From Merdiplasma sp905207905 (lineage in GTDB: Bacteria > Bacillota > Clostridia > Lachnospirales > Lachnospiraceae), in NCBI GenBank assembly GCA_902475025.1, contig CABRXX010000024.1, forward strand, positions 1-37,437: a stretch of 37,437 nucleotides of DNA. The letters are read 5' to 3'. Made by a program: the position numbers and the translations under genes. The notes under the pieces are model-generated. The model had not been told where the DNA came from. It did no database searches and saw only the letters and a list, made by a program, of their open reading frames with translations. How positions within the stretch are numbered: the stretch's first letter is position 1; every line of letters begins with the position of its first letter. Below, piece after piece: positions 1 to 7,763 of this stretch.

Positions 1-321
1 GATCTTCATCAGGTTCGCATAACCGGTATTGTTCTCCGCTAACAGCACCAGATGATAGTATCTGTCATCTCCCCCTGCCCGGCCTGACTCCCGGTCGAAC
101 CGGGATCCTGGCGCCACATACACCTCACAGCCCAGAATCGGATTGATGCCCGCCTCCTTGGCTGCCCGGTAAAAATCAATCACTCCAAACATCACTCCAT
201 GGTCTGTGATAGCTGCGCTGTCCATGCCCAGCTCCTTGACTCTGGCTACATACTCTTTGATTTTATTGGATCCATCCAGAAGACTGTACTCTGTATGGAC
301 ATGCAGATGTGTAAAATTCAA
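1..321 (-). CDS. dnaE: DNA polymerase III alpha subunit, N-terminal part (cut by window edge)
   Basis: The first 107 codons of the replicative DNA polymerase III alpha subunit; the rest lies beyond the left edge. The translation begins (M)NFTHLHVHTEYSLLDG and continues through ITDHGVMFG and GCEVYVAPG, which are hallmarks of the PHP domain at the N-terminus of DnaE. The HVHTE and DHG histidines and acids are the metal-site residues of that domain. The start is a TTG at 319-321, with GGAGG six bases upstream; no ATG fits the conserved N-terminus better. It is read leftward like its neighbours to 4.4 kb. The assignment to DnaE rather than PolC rests on the PHP domain being at the extreme N-terminus. 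Confidence 0.95.
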   Translation of the reverse strand, partial: MNFTHLHVHTEYSLLDGSNKIKEYVARVKELGMDSAAITDHGVMFGVIDFYRAAKEAGINPILGCEVYVAPGSRFDRESGRAGGDDRYYHLVLLAENNTGYANLMKI

Positions 322-394
322 ATTTATCCTCCGTATCCGGTCTGATGAATTGTTTTGTGCTTTGCACGTCCGCAATTCTGCCTTTCTATATATT

Positions 395-1444
395 TTATAT
401 GAAATTAATCGCCAGCATATAAAGAACTCCTATGGCAGCTCCTGCCGCAAGGGAAGGTGTAAACAATTCCCCCGTTCCATCTGTACGCTTTCTGTTCTCC
501 TTTTCCTGATCCGTTCCGTACGCTTCTCCTGCGCGATACCTCTGCCAGGAGCTTTCCCCTGAGTCATAGACACCATCTCCGTCCCAGCCTTCCGGCCGCT
601 TTGTCTCAGGAGAGCCTCCTGTCAGACATTCCCTGGTAAAAAGATTTCCCTTACCGTTTCTCCTGGCAATGAAACGAAGTGCCAGAAAGGCCAGAATACC
701 GCCCAGCACTGCGGACAGCGTGTAACCCCCCAGAGCAGCCAGAATCTCCTTCCGGCTTGCCATCGTCTCCACCGCCTGGGGCAGCTGGCTGATTCCCATC
801 ATTTCTTCCAACTCTTTTAACAGCTCCATCATATAGACGCTGTTGGCATTCAGAAGAAAATGAAGGAACATAGCGCTTAGCAGGCTTCCGCTGGCCTCTA
901 CAAGAAGGGCAAATACCACCCCCAGAACAAATCCGTAGAAAAACTGATTTAGATTCATGTGGAGCAGGCCAAAACAAAATCCACTGAGCACAGCTGCCTT
1001 CCACACTCCCGCCGGACGGTAGCTGTGATAAAATACCCCGCGGAAGATAAATTCCTCTGAAAGGGCTGGCAGAAGAGCCACATAAGCCAGGTTCCTCATC
1101 AGAGAAGAATCGTACAGCTCCATCATCGTGCCTGCCACATAGTTTTCCGTAAAAAGCATAGAAAACAAATTGAGCCAGGCCATCACCGGAGTCAGCAGCG
1201 ATGCCAGCACAAAGGTCATCAAAACCGTGCTCACCTTAGGCATATGAAGCTGCAGGTCATTTAGAATGTCCCCTCTGGTGCATCCGATATAGATCAGTAC
1301 AGGGAGCAAAAAAATCATCTGGGTCATTGCCAGATTCTGATAAATACCAAGCCCCTCCCAGAAACGGGAGAATACAAAGGGGGCGCTTAAGGATATCACC
1401 ACCAGCCCCAAAAACAGTCTGTTCACGCTTACCGCTTTCTTCAT
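395..1444 (-). CDS. CPBP family intramembrane glutamic endopeptidase
   Basis: A 349-residue polytopic membrane protein of the CPBP (CAAX protease and bacteriocin-processing, Abi) family. The conserved motifs are visible: SEEFIFRG with the paired catalytic glutamates at about 130-131 and Arg at 135, FGLLHMN with His at about 162, and FLHFLLNA with a third histidine near 195. Hydrophobic segments cover most of residues 5-250. A hydrophilic stretch (about 260-325) and a final membrane segment (about 330-349) extend beyond the usual family core. Members cleave prenylated or membrane-bound substrates or modulate bacteriocin immunity; the substrate here is unknown. It lies just upstream of dnaE on the same strand. 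The start has an AAGGAAAA-type ribosome site. Confidence 0.88.
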   Translation of the reverse strand: MKKAVSVNRLFLGLVVISLSAPFVFSRFWEGLGIYQNLAMTQMIFLLPVLIYIGCTRGDILNDLQLHMPKVSTVLMTFVLASLLTPVMAWLNLFSMLFTENYVAGTMMELYDSSLMRNLAYVALLPALSEEFIFRGVFYHSYRPAGVWKAAVLSGFCFGLLHMNLNQFFYGFVLGVVFALLVEASGSLLSAMFLHFLLNANSVYMMELLKELEEMMGISQLPQAVETMASRKEILAALGGYTLSAVLGGILAFLALRFIARRNGKGNLFTRECLTGGSPETKRPEGWDGDGVYDSGESSWQRYRAGEAYGTDQEKENRKRTDGTGELFTPSLAAGAAIGVLYMLAINFI

Positions 1445-1580
1445 ATGTTTTCCTTTCCAGCTAAACTATCCATTTTGTTATTTCTTATCATACCACGTTT
1501 TGCAGTTTTTTAAAAATTCTTTTTTTGCGCTACCGTACCCACGCAGCAGTGCGGATATTTGACGAATACCGCTAAAATCA

Positions 1581-1608
1581 AAGACCCCGCAGCAAGCTGC
1601 GGGGTCTT
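1581..1608 (-). terminator. Intrinsic terminator after the HPr-like gene
   Basis: A perfect 13-bp stem (AAGACCCCGCAGC and its complement) encloses a 2-base centre. It sits 12 bases past the stop of the 77-residue gene, and on the minus strand the stem runs into a T-rich stretch. T-rich sequence on the other side could make it work in both directions. Confidence 0.85.
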
Positions 1609-1620
1609 TATTTTCTCTTC

Positions 1621-1854
1621 TTAGCTGTTGATCATGAAATCAATCAGTCTATCAATATCTTCTTTTTCATAAGCGATAAGCTCCAGCTCCGGGATCTCAC
1701 CGTTGGAAAAAATATTTGCCATAGATACATACTGGCTCAGTTTGGATTTCAGGTTCAGTCTGTCGCCCTCACCAGTTACCAGTTCTACTTTTCCTACACA
1801 TTGATCTACTACCTTGAAGAATTTGTCAATATCAGTGATGTTTTGTACTTTCAT
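1621..1854 (-). CDS. HPr-like small protein
   Basis: A 77-residue protein whose length and pattern (N-terminal strand-helix, a central SMANIFS segment, a C-terminal EDIDRLIDFM helix) resemble the HPr fold of the sugar phosphotransferase system. I do not see the phospho-accepting histidine motif of true HPr near residue 15, nor a clear regulatory serine motif, so a phosphocarrier role is unlikely. Close relatives are common in Lachnospiraceae as uncharacterised proteins. It has a good ribosome site (AAAGGAG), its own promoter upstream and its own terminator downstream, so it is a single-gene unit. The fold is inferred from sequence pattern only. Confidence 0.6.
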   Translation of the reverse strand: MKVQNITDIDKFFKVVDQCVGKVELVTGEGDRLNLKSKLSQYVSMANIFSNGEIPELELIAYEKEDIDRLIDFMINS

Positions 1855-1904
1855 CCCTATATTCTCCTTTCATCTCTCTAAACTCATCTCTGCTCTACGC
1901 CCTC

Positions 1905-1933
1905 AATATAATACAGATTTTTCCGGAAATCAA
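1905..1933 (-). promoter_or_regulatory. Promoter of the HPr-like gene
   Basis: On the minus strand TTGATT (1928-1933) and TATATT (1905-1910) are separated by 17 bases, a good sigma-A match. It lies about 50 bases upstream of the ATG at 1854. Confidence 0.6.
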
Positions 1934-1957
1934 GTACTTTTTTCATTTTCATTGTTA

Positions 1958-2005
1958 TATAAGTATTGCACAAATTTAACCTTCATTTTTTGTGCAATAC
2001 TTATA
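1958..2005. repeat. Perfect 17-bp inverted repeat after ridA
   Basis: The arms 1958-1974 and 1989-2005 are exact reverse complements (TATAAGTATTGCACAAA) around a 14-base centre. It begins 14 bases past the ridA stop, so it may end or stabilise that transcript. It is AT-rich and lacks an immediate T-tract on the minus strand, so it is not a textbook terminator; an operator is an alternative. Confidence 0.7.
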
Positions 2006-2018
2006 ATTCCGGTCCGTC

Positions 2019-2393
2019 TTATTTCATTGCAATGGCTTCGATCTCCAGCAGCGCATCCTTGGGAAGACGGGCTACCTCCACGCAGCTTCTTCCTGGATAC
2101 GGAGACGGGAAATGCTTTGCATACACCTCATTGATAGCAGCAAAATCTCCCATATTCTTGATAAATACAGTAGTCTTAATCACCTTGTCCATAGTTGTCC
2201 CTGCAGCAGCCAGAACCTCTCCTATATTCTTGAAGGCCTGTTCCGCCTGAGCTGCAACACCCTCCGGTATCTGTCCGGTAGCCGGATCTACCGGAAGCTG
2301 CCCGGAAGTAAATACCATTCCGTTTACCTCAATAGCCTGGGAATAGGGCCCGATAGCTGCCGGCGCCTTGTCTGTTGCAATTACTGTCTTCAT
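2019..2393 (-). CDS. ridA: RidA family reactive intermediate/imine deaminase
   Basis: A 124-residue RidA (YjgF/YER057c/UK114) protein. The family hydrolyses the enamine/imine intermediates released by PLP enzymes such as threonine dehydratase, sparing other enzymes from damage. Diagnostic segments are IGPYSQA, TSGQLP(V)DP and the C-terminal PGRSCVEVARLPKDALLEIEAIA, with Arg102 and Glu117 aligning with the substrate-binding Arg and catalytic-site Glu of E. coli RidA. The length is standard. The start is an ATG with a GGAGGG site. It follows cvfB by about 90 bases and could be cotranscribed with it; a 17-bp inverted repeat lies directly downstream. Confidence 0.95.
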   Translation of the reverse strand: MKTVIATDKAPAAIGPYSQAIEVNGMVFTSGQLPVDPATGQIPEGVAAQAEQAFKNIGEVLAAAGTTMDKVIKTTVFIKNMGDFAAINEVYAKHFPSPYPGRSCVEVARLPKDALLEIEAIAMK

Positions 2394-2480
2394 ACTAAAA
2401 TCCCTCCTATTTCAATACATAGTTTAGCTTTTATGATCATGTCCGTCTCAAAGAATTATCTGGATCCGGGCAGTAAAGCA

Positions 2481-3305
2481 CTACTTTTTTAAAATCCTGT
2501 TTTCTGTGATCTCTATTTTTCCCTGTTTCAAAAGACGGCCCACGGCCCGCTTAAAGGCATTTTTGCTCAGGCCGAATTCTCTTTTGATGATTTCTGGAGA
2601 CACCCTGTCATTGAAAGGCAGAACCCCCTCAAATTCTTCGATCACCTGCATCACCAGATTAGCATCCCGATCCATCTGAAGATAGGCCTTGTCTCTTAAG
2701 CTAAGATCCAATTTCCCGTCCTCTTTTACCTTGGTGACTCTGGCTTCCACCACATCTCCCACAGCCAGCCCTTCACTGGCCTCCCATTTAGGAATGAGTC
2801 CGGAGTACTGATCCTCCACTGCCACAAACAGGCCAAAGTTGTCACTGGTTTCATAGATGCGCCCCCGCACCTGGTCCCCTATCTGATAGGGGGAATTGGT
2901 CCCCAAATAATGGTAAACATTCATGGTTGCGCAAAGACGCTGGCTCTTATCAATATAAAGGGCTGCCAGACACTCCTCCCCGGCTTTCACCTTCCTTGTC
3001 TGCTCCCGAAAAGGCAGCAGAAGATCTTTTTCCAGGCCCCAGTCTAAAAACGCGCCGATACGGCCTACTTCTTTTACCGTAAGCAGGGCCACCTTTCCCA
3101 GGGTCACCTTGGGTTCCCTCCTAGTGGCAATCATCCGATCCCTGGAATCCTTATACAAAAAAACCCGAAGGGCATCACCTGCCTCGGCCCCTTCCGGCAC
3201 CTCCTTCTTCGGAAGCAGCACCCGCTCTTCTCCCTCTCCCAGGTACACGCCAAAATCCACCTTTTTCGTAATCTTTAATTCCTGATATTCTCCTAAATAC
3301 AGCAT
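2481..3305 (-). CDS. cvfB: S1-domain RNA-binding protein, CvfB family
   Basis: A 274-residue protein with several S1/OB-fold RNA-binding repeats followed by a winged-helix domain. Residues about 1-60 (LKITKKVDFGVYLGEG) and 68-125 (VKEVGRIGAFLDWGLEKDLLLPF) are OB-like; about 140-205 is a clear S1 domain (GDQVRGRIYETSDNFGLFVAVEDQYSGLIPK). The C-terminus (about 215-274, FGLSKNAFKRAVGRLLKQGKIEI) is the winged helix of the CvfB/YitL family. CvfB of Staphylococcus aureus affects virulence gene expression post-transcriptionally; the role here is probably general RNA binding. Domain order and length fit the family. Confidence 0.9.
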   Translation of the reverse strand: MLYLGEYQELKITKKVDFGVYLGEGEERVLLPKKEVPEGAEAGDALRVFLYKDSRDRMIATRREPKVTLGKVALLTVKEVGRIGAFLDWGLEKDLLLPFREQTRKVKAGEECLAALYIDKSQRLCATMNVYHYLGTNSPYQIGDQVRGRIYETSDNFGLFVAVEDQYSGLIPKWEASEGLAVGDVVEARVTKVKEDGKLDLSLRDKAYLQMDRDANLVMQVIEEFEGVLPFNDRVSPEIIKREFGLSKNAFKRAVGRLLKQGKIEITENRILKK

Positions 3306-3439
3306 ACTCTCTCCTGTTTTTCCGTTCTGATTTTTTCTATTTCTATTGCCTTATGTATATGGTATCATATTTTTTCGGCCTTGGCCAATGGATTTCCGTG
3401 TTCTTCCAAAATCTATTTCCAACCAGCCCTCTGCCTCTC

Positions 3440-4150
3440 TTACTTTTGCAGGAACATTACCACTGCGTAAGGTTTTCCTTCCCCATTGCAAAGCTCCACT
3501 GTAACCGTATTCTTCTGGCGGCACACCACCGGAAAAATCTCATCCCGAAGTCTGGCCTGCATTCGATACTCCGCCCGCAGTTCCCGGATAGCGAACCCTT
3601 CCGGCAGATAAGCTGCCGCCATAGCAATATACTGGCCATTATTCACATGATGATTGGTATCCAGCTGATTCTTTCCTATATAAAAAGGAACTTCCGGCTC
3701 TCCTCCCTCGGGGAGGCTTATCTTTCTGGAAGCATATTCCATATCCAGAGGCGGCTCCGTCTCATAAAGCTTTGCCATCTCAGGCTCCATTCTGGCAGGA
3801 CGCTGCTTTTCCATATCAAACAGTACCCAGACACTGTTGGCTCTGGCCAGCATAGTTCTCTTCTGATCCAGAAGGGCAAAATTTCTCAGCCCCATAAAGC
3901 CTTTAAAATCGTAGGCCCAGGTCTGAGCGGTCACCAGCTCCCCGAGCCTGGGCGGACGGTCGTACACAATCTGCCAGAACGATAAAATCCAAGCCTGATG
4001 GCGCTTTTTTAAATACTCCACTCCGACCCCCAGCTGTTCTGACTGAAAAGTAGACACATCCTGAAAATAATTCACCAACCCGTTGACAGACAGTTTTCCA
4101 TCCTCATCCAATTCACTGTAGCGGATGCGGCTGTTAAATTCATATTTCAT
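3440..4150 (-). CDS. Acyl-ACP thioesterase
   Basis: A 236-residue acyl-[acyl carrier protein] thioesterase (PF01643, FatA/FatB-like), built from two tandem hotdog domains. The first covers about 1-130 (RYSELDEDGKLSVNGLVNYFQD at the front, helix-containing) and the second about 150-236, where NHHVNNGQYI carries the Asn/His active-site region typical of the family. These enzymes release free fatty acids from acyl-ACP and so tune chain length or supply fatty acids for membranes. It is cytosolic with no signal peptide. The start follows a CGGAG site. A structured repeat and tRNA-Gln lie upstream, so it probably has its own promoter, which I did not identify. Confidence 0.9.
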   Translation of the reverse strand: MKYEFNSRIRYSELDEDGKLSVNGLVNYFQDVSTFQSEQLGVGVEYLKKRHQAWILSFWQIVYDRPPRLGELVTAQTWAYDFKGFMGLRNFALLDQKRTMLARANSVWVLFDMEKQRPARMEPEMAKLYETEPPLDMEYASRKISLPEGGEPEVPFYIGKNQLDTNHHVNNGQYIAMAAAYLPEGFAIRELRAEYRMQARLRDEIFPVVCRQKNTVTVELCNGEGKPYAVVMFLQK

Positions 4151-4217
4151 TCTCCGGTTCCTTCTTTCCTTTTTCGCAGGAATATGTTTTGATCCTTGTC
4201 TTTGAATAATAAAAATA

Positions 4218-4335
4218 AAGTCTGCTCGCAGACTTCTCCGCCTGCGGCGGGTCGCTTCAGCGACATCCTCCCTGCCCGTTGCAGCGCGATCCTGCCAAGC
4301 ATTTTTGTTTCATAGGAAGAAATTTCCCATGAAAC
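4218..4335. repeat. Dispersed structured repeat, fullest copy
   Basis: A ~118-bp intergenic element made of successive small hairpins: AGTCTGC/GCAGACT (4219-4234), GTCGCT/AGCGAC (about 4251-4264), and a final GTTTCAT/ATGAAAC stem (4307-4313 with 4329-4335). Part of its left end recurs at 16784-16809 and its right end recurs without gaps at 25521-25575 (45 of 55 bases identical). It has no ORF, so it is a non-coding mobile or structured repeat of unknown type. Confidence 0.75.
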
Positions 4336-4366
4336 AAAAAGGGGGATGTTGTAAACAACATCCCCC
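4336..4366 (-). terminator. Terminator of tRNA-Gln
   Basis: A perfect 12-bp stem (GGGGGATGTTGT, 4341-4352, with 4355-4366) is followed on the minus strand by TTTTTG. It lies 5 bases past the tRNA 3' end, a textbook intrinsic terminator. Confidence 0.92.
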
Positions 4367-4371
4367 CTATA

Positions 4372-4443
4372 CAGGGCTACAAGGATTCGAACCTTGAAAT
4401 GACGGAGTCAGAGTCCGTTGCCTTACCATTTGGCGATAGCCCT
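4372..4443 (-). tRNA. tRNA-Gln, anticodon CTG
   Basis: A 72-nt cloverleaf can be folded on the minus strand: acceptor AGGGCTA/TAGCCCT, a 3-bp D stem (GCC/GGC) with an AAATGGTAA loop, anticodon stem ACGGA/TCCGT with loop CTCTGAC (anticodon CTG, reading CAG), a 5-base variable loop and T stem CAAGG/CCTTG with TTCGAAT. The discriminator is G, as usual for glutamine tRNA. No CCA is encoded. It is monocistronic with its own promoter and terminator. Confidence 0.95.
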
Positions 4444-4460
4444 TCGTAACGACAAGGGTT

Positions 4461-4489
4461 ATTATAACCAATGTTTTCAAAAAATGCAA
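4461..4489 (-). promoter_or_regulatory. Promoter of tRNA-Gln
   Basis: On the minus strand TTGCAT (4484-4489) and TATAAT (4461-4466) are separated by exactly 17 bases and placed about 17 bases upstream of the mature tRNA 5' end. This is a strong sigma-A promoter. Confidence 0.85.
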
Positions 4490-4558
4490 GCCCTAATTTA
4501 AATTTTTTTTATTTTTTTCTTATTTCCAGTTTTCTGTTTCTTTTTTCACCTTTTCTCT

Positions 4559-4587
4559 TTGCTTTTTTCCAGGATCTGCTGTACTAT
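4559..4587 (+). promoter_or_regulatory. Candidate promoter of pncB
   Basis: TTGCTT (4559-4564) and TACTAT (4582-4587) are 17 bases apart on the plus strand, giving a leader of about 125 bases before the chosen pncB ATG. The leader includes a purine-poor stretch but no riboswitch that I recognise. Confidence 0.5.
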
Positions 4588-4718
4588 AAGGATAGCTTTA
4601 TGGCCACAGCATCTGTGCAATGCCGCGAATCGTTTTTGTTTCATTCGAAAGCAGCATATTCCCGTATGCAGATGCTATAAATACATTTGATTTTGAATCA
4701 CCAGCAAAGGAGCTTACT

Positions 4719-6179
4719 ATGAGTACAATGAATCTGACCCTCATGACGGATTTATATGAGCTTACCATGATGCAGGGCTATTTTAAAACCAATTCTCAGG
4801 AGAGAGTAGTGTTTGACGTTTTTTACCGTAAAAATCCTTCTGACGGCGGCTACGCCATTACAGCCGGACTGGATCAGGTGATGGATTACATCAAGAATCT
4901 CCGTTTTAGCCAAAAGGATATCGAATATTTAAGAAGCCTGGAAATCTTTGAAGAAGATTTTCTCTCCTACCTGGCTGGTTTCCACTTCACCGGCGATATC
5001 TATGCTATCCCGGAAGGAACGGTAGTCTTTCCAAGGGAACCTCTTTTAAAAGTGATCGCTCCTATTATGGAAGCCCAGCTTGTGGAAACTGCCATTCTCA
5101 CCATCATCAACCATCAGAGCCTGATCGCCACCAAGGCTGCCCGGGTGGTCTACGCTGCCAAAGGTGACGGAATTATGGAATTCGGCCTTCGCCGGGCTCA
5201 GGGACCGGATGCTGGGATTTACGGAGCCAGAGCCGCCATGATCGGCGGCTGTGTAGGCACCTCCAACGTGCTTACGGGACAGCTTTTTGACGTTCCTGTG
5301 ATGGGAACCCACGCCCACAGCTGGATCATGAGCTTTCCAGATGAATACACCGCTTTCAAAACCTACGCCAAGCTGTACCCTAACGCCTGTACCCTGCTGG
5401 TGGACACCTATGACACTCTGCGCTCCGGCGTGCCAAATGCCATCCGGGTATTTACCGAGATGCGGGAGGCAGGCATCCCCCTGAAGCATTACGGCATCCG
5501 TTTAGACAGCGGAGACCTTGCCTATATGTCCAAGCAGGCTAGAAAGCTGCTGGATGCAGCCGGATTTGAGGATGCGGTGATCGCTGCTTCCAGTGATCTG
5601 GATGAGCATCTGATCTACAGCCTGAAAAACCAAGGCGCAACCATCACTTCCTGGGGGGTAGGCACCAATCTGATCACCTCCAAGGACTGCCCGGCTTTCG
5701 GCGGAGTGTACAAACTGGCAGCCATCCAGGATAAAGAGGGAACTTTTATTCCAAAGATCAAGCTTTCTGAAAATACAGAAAAAATTACCAACCCGGGCAA
5801 TAAGACCATTTACCGAATCTATGACAAACAGCACCACAAGATCCGGGCGGATCTGATCTGCCTGGCGGATGAAACCTTTGATGCAAGAAAAGATATGATC
5901 ATTTTTGACCCGCTGGAAACTTGGAAAAAAACTAAGATCAAAGGCGGAACCTATGAACTTCGGGAACTTCTGGTTCCAGTTTTCCTCAACGGCGAGTGCG
6001 TATACACCTCTCCTTCTGTGATGGAGATAAGAGATTACTGTACCAAAGAGAAGGATACGATCTGGGATGAAACCAAGCGTTTCTACAATCCTCACCAGGT
6101 ATATGTGGATCTGTCTGACAAGCTTTATGAAATCAAGGCAAAACTACTGGAGCAGATGAGCCTGGACGCATTAAACTGA
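4719..6179 (+). CDS. pncB: Nicotinate phosphoribosyltransferase
   Basis: A 486-residue cytosolic enzyme of the Preiss-Handler NAD salvage route, joining nicotinate to PRPP to give nicotinate mononucleotide. The N-terminus (LTLMTDLYELTMMQGYF) is the family signature; other conserved parts are FGLRRAQGPDAG, GGCVGTSNV, GTHAHSWIMSF (with the phosphorylatable histidine region), YGIRLDSGDL and WGVGTNLITS. The length fits the shorter Gram-positive PncB type. I chose the ATG at 4719 because AAAGGAG lies 7 bases upstream and the conserved sequence begins there; an in-frame ATG at 4620 would add 33 unconserved residues. The downstream HAD gene is on the same strand after a ~160-base gap that contains a palindromic repeat. 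Confidence 0.95.
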   Translation: MSTMNLTLMTDLYELTMMQGYFKTNSQERVVFDVFYRKNPSDGGYAITAGLDQVMDYIKNLRFSQKDIEYLRSLEIFEEDFLSYLAGFHFTGDIYAIPEGTVVFPREPLLKVIAPIMEAQLVETAILTIINHQSLIATKAARVVYAAKGDGIMEFGLRRAQGPDAGIYGARAAMIGGCVGTSNVLTGQLFDVPVMGTHAHSWIMSFPDEYTAFKTYAKLYPNACTLLVDTYDTLRSGVPNAIRVFTEMREAGIPLKHYGIRLDSGDLAYMSKQARKLLDAAGFEDAVIAASSDLDEHLIYSLKNQGATITSWGVGTNLITSKDCPAFGGVYKLAAIQDKEGTFIPKIKLSENTEKITNPGNKTIYRIYDKQHHKIRADLICLADETFDARKDMIIFDPLETWKKTKIKGGTYELRELLVPVFLNGECVYTSPSVMEIRDYCTKEKDTIWDETKRFYNPHQVYVDLSDKLYEIKAKLLEQMSLDALN

Positions 6180-6202
6180 TAAAACGCCCCGCCGATGGCG
6201 GA

Positions 6203-6323
6203 GGGGGTGTTGCTAATACCTCCGATGGTACTATTTCCAGTGATTTTTCTCCGAAAATCAGTATATTTTCTGCGAAAAACAAACTGAACTTCCACCGAAT
6301 TTCGTATTCTGCAGCATTCCCTT
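6203..6323. repeat. Palindromic intergenic element, copy 1
   Basis: A ~120-bp imperfect long palindrome between pncB and the HAD gene. Its core (GTGATTTTTCTCCG, then a GAAAAAC segment about 25 bases later) is shared with copy 2 at 7170-7282, and its outer arms (GGTGTTGCTAATAC and GTATTCTGCAGCATTCC) can pair. Inner arms also pair. It contains no ORF and could act as a processing or termination structure. Confidence 0.65.
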
Positions 6324-6339
6324 TTTTATGGAGATTTTT

Positions 6340-7131
6340 ATGCTGAATTTACTGTTTGATATTGACGATACCCTGTATGACCGTTTCTCTCCCTTTGAGC
6401 CTGCTTACCTCCAACTCTTTCAGGGTCGGTTTTCTCTGGAACTTCGTCCTCTGTTCCATCAGTTTCTAAAAAGAGGCAATGAGATCCTGGATGATGCCAT
6501 GGAGGGCCGCATGACCATGGAGCAAATGTATATCCTTCGATTTCAAAGGGCTATGGCAGACCTGGGTGCTGTCATCACCCCAAAGGAGGCTCTGGAGTTT
6601 CAGCGCCTTTACGCGAAGGAGCAGACCCGCATCAGCGTCAGCACCTGTCTGGCAGATGCCCTGGAATTTTGCTCCCGCCAGCCGGTATTCCTTGGTATCA
6701 TTACCAACGGGCCCTCCAGTCATCAGCTGGCCAAGTACCGCACCCTTGGAGCCGCTTCCTGGATACCGGAAGATCACGTGCTCACCTCCGGGGAGGTTGG
6801 GGCCAACAAACCGGACATCCGTGTTTTTCAGACTGCAGCCCGCCGCTGGAACCTGACGCCGGAGCTTACCTGGTACATCGGAGATTCCTATGAACATGAT
6901 ATTGAAGGTGCGAAAAATATGAACTGGCATACCATATGGCTGGATCGCAGCTGCCGCAGTCAGACGGCTGATGCTTTTCCCTTTATGGAACCACTCCTGA
7001 ACTGCCCTCCGGCAGGCACCTCTTCTGGAGCTTTTCCGGCAGCGGACCGCATCGCCTATACAGATGCCGATCTAGCTGTGCTGATTCGTCAACTGGTATT
7101 AAGCGGCAGGAATCAGGCACCTATATATTAA
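6340..7131 (+). CDS. HAD family hydrolase (YjjG-like phosphatase)
   Basis: A 263-residue haloacid dehalogenase superfamily hydrolase. All four motifs are visible: motif I LLFDIDDTLYD (nucleophile and acid/base aspartates), motif II GIITNGPSS, motif III GANKPD with the lysine, and motif IV YIGDSYEHDIEGA. The helical cap between motifs I and II (about residues 15-95) places it in subfamily I, resembling pyrimidine-nucleotide or phosphoglycolate-type phosphatases. The substrate cannot be read from sequence; the gene next to pncB suggests nucleotide metabolism, which is only inference. The ATG at 6340 has GGAG six bases upstream; the ATG at 6328 lacks a ribosome site. The C-terminal ~55 residues are less conserved. 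Palindromic elements flank it on both sides. Confidence 0.88.
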   Translation: MLNLLFDIDDTLYDRFSPFEPAYLQLFQGRFSLELRPLFHQFLKRGNEILDDAMEGRMTMEQMYILRFQRAMADLGAVITPKEALEFQRLYAKEQTRISVSTCLADALEFCSRQPVFLGIITNGPSSHQLAKYRTLGAASWIPEDHVLTSGEVGANKPDIRVFQTAARRWNLTPELTWYIGDSYEHDIEGAKNMNWHTIWLDRSCRSQTADAFPFMEPLLNCPPAGTSSGAFPAADRIAYTDADLAVLIRQLVLSGRNQAPIY

Positions 7132-7169
7132 ATTTCAAAAAAGAGGAAGCGTTTCTGAAACAAAAAAAT

Positions 7170-7282
7170 GAGGATATTGCAAAATGCCACACTTCGGCAT
7201 TACCCTTTCGAGTGATTTTTCTCCGAGAAATTACATCTTTTCAGAGAAAAACACACGGAAAATCGTATTTTGCAATATCCTC
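7170..7282 (-). terminator. Palindromic element copy 2, likely atp operon terminator
   Basis: Perfect 16-bp outer arms (GAGGATATTGCAAAAT, 7170-7185, with 7267-7282) enclose an inner stem and the same core as the element at 6203-6323. It lies between the converging HAD and atpC genes. On the minus strand the outer arm runs into ATTTTTTTG, so it can end the atp transcript; the plus-strand exit is also T-rich, so it may serve both genes. Confidence 0.75.
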
Positions 7283-7325
7283 TTATATTTACTTTCTATT
7301 TGCCTAAATCTGTCCGGTTTTCATT

Positions 7326-7742
7326 CTATAAATTTACGGTTCCGTTCTTTTTGCCCTTCAGTCTGGAAAGCGCCCTGGCCAGAGTGGCCTGGGAAACCCG
7401 GTACTCCTGAATGGACTGCTTCTGGCGCATCTCCTCTTTCGCCCGCTCCATAGCCTCCCTGGCCCGCTCTTCATCCACCTCTTCCGGCCGCTCTGCAGTG
7501 TCCACCAGCACTATCACACGATTATTGGCCGCCTGGGCAAATCCGCTGCCTACTACCGCAGTCTCCCAGGTATCATCCGGCTTCTTAAATTTTAACTCTC
7601 CCGGTTGAATAGCCAGCACCATGTCCTCATGGTGGGCTAAAAAAGCCCATTCGCCGTCCATCCCCGGAACCACGGCCACCTGGCAGAAGCCTTTGTAAAA
7701 TATCCGGTCGCTGGCAATCACCTTTAAATAAAATTCTGCCAT
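7326..7742 (-). CDS. atpC: F1F0 ATP synthase epsilon subunit
   Basis: A 138-residue epsilon subunit, the last gene of the atp operon. The N-terminal beta-sandwich (about 1-85, with PGMDGEWAFLAHHEDMV and the G(S)GFAQAANNRVIVLVDTAE segment) and the C-terminal helical hairpin (about 88-133, EEVDEERAREAMERAKEEM) are both present. The subunit binds gamma at the foot of the rotor, and its C-terminal helices can inhibit ATP hydrolysis. The length is normal. The start follows a GGAGGAG site, 21 bases after atpD. The lysine-rich end (LKGKKNGTVNL) is unremarkable. Confidence 0.97.
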   Translation of the reverse strand: MAEFYLKVIASDRIFYKGFCQVAVVPGMDGEWAFLAHHEDMVLAIQPGELKFKKPDDTWETAVVGSGFAQAANNRVIVLVDTAERPEEVDEERAREAMERAKEEMRQKQSIQEYRVSQATLARALSRLKGKKNGTVNL

Positions 7743-7763
7743 TCCAACTCTCCTCCTTCCGGC

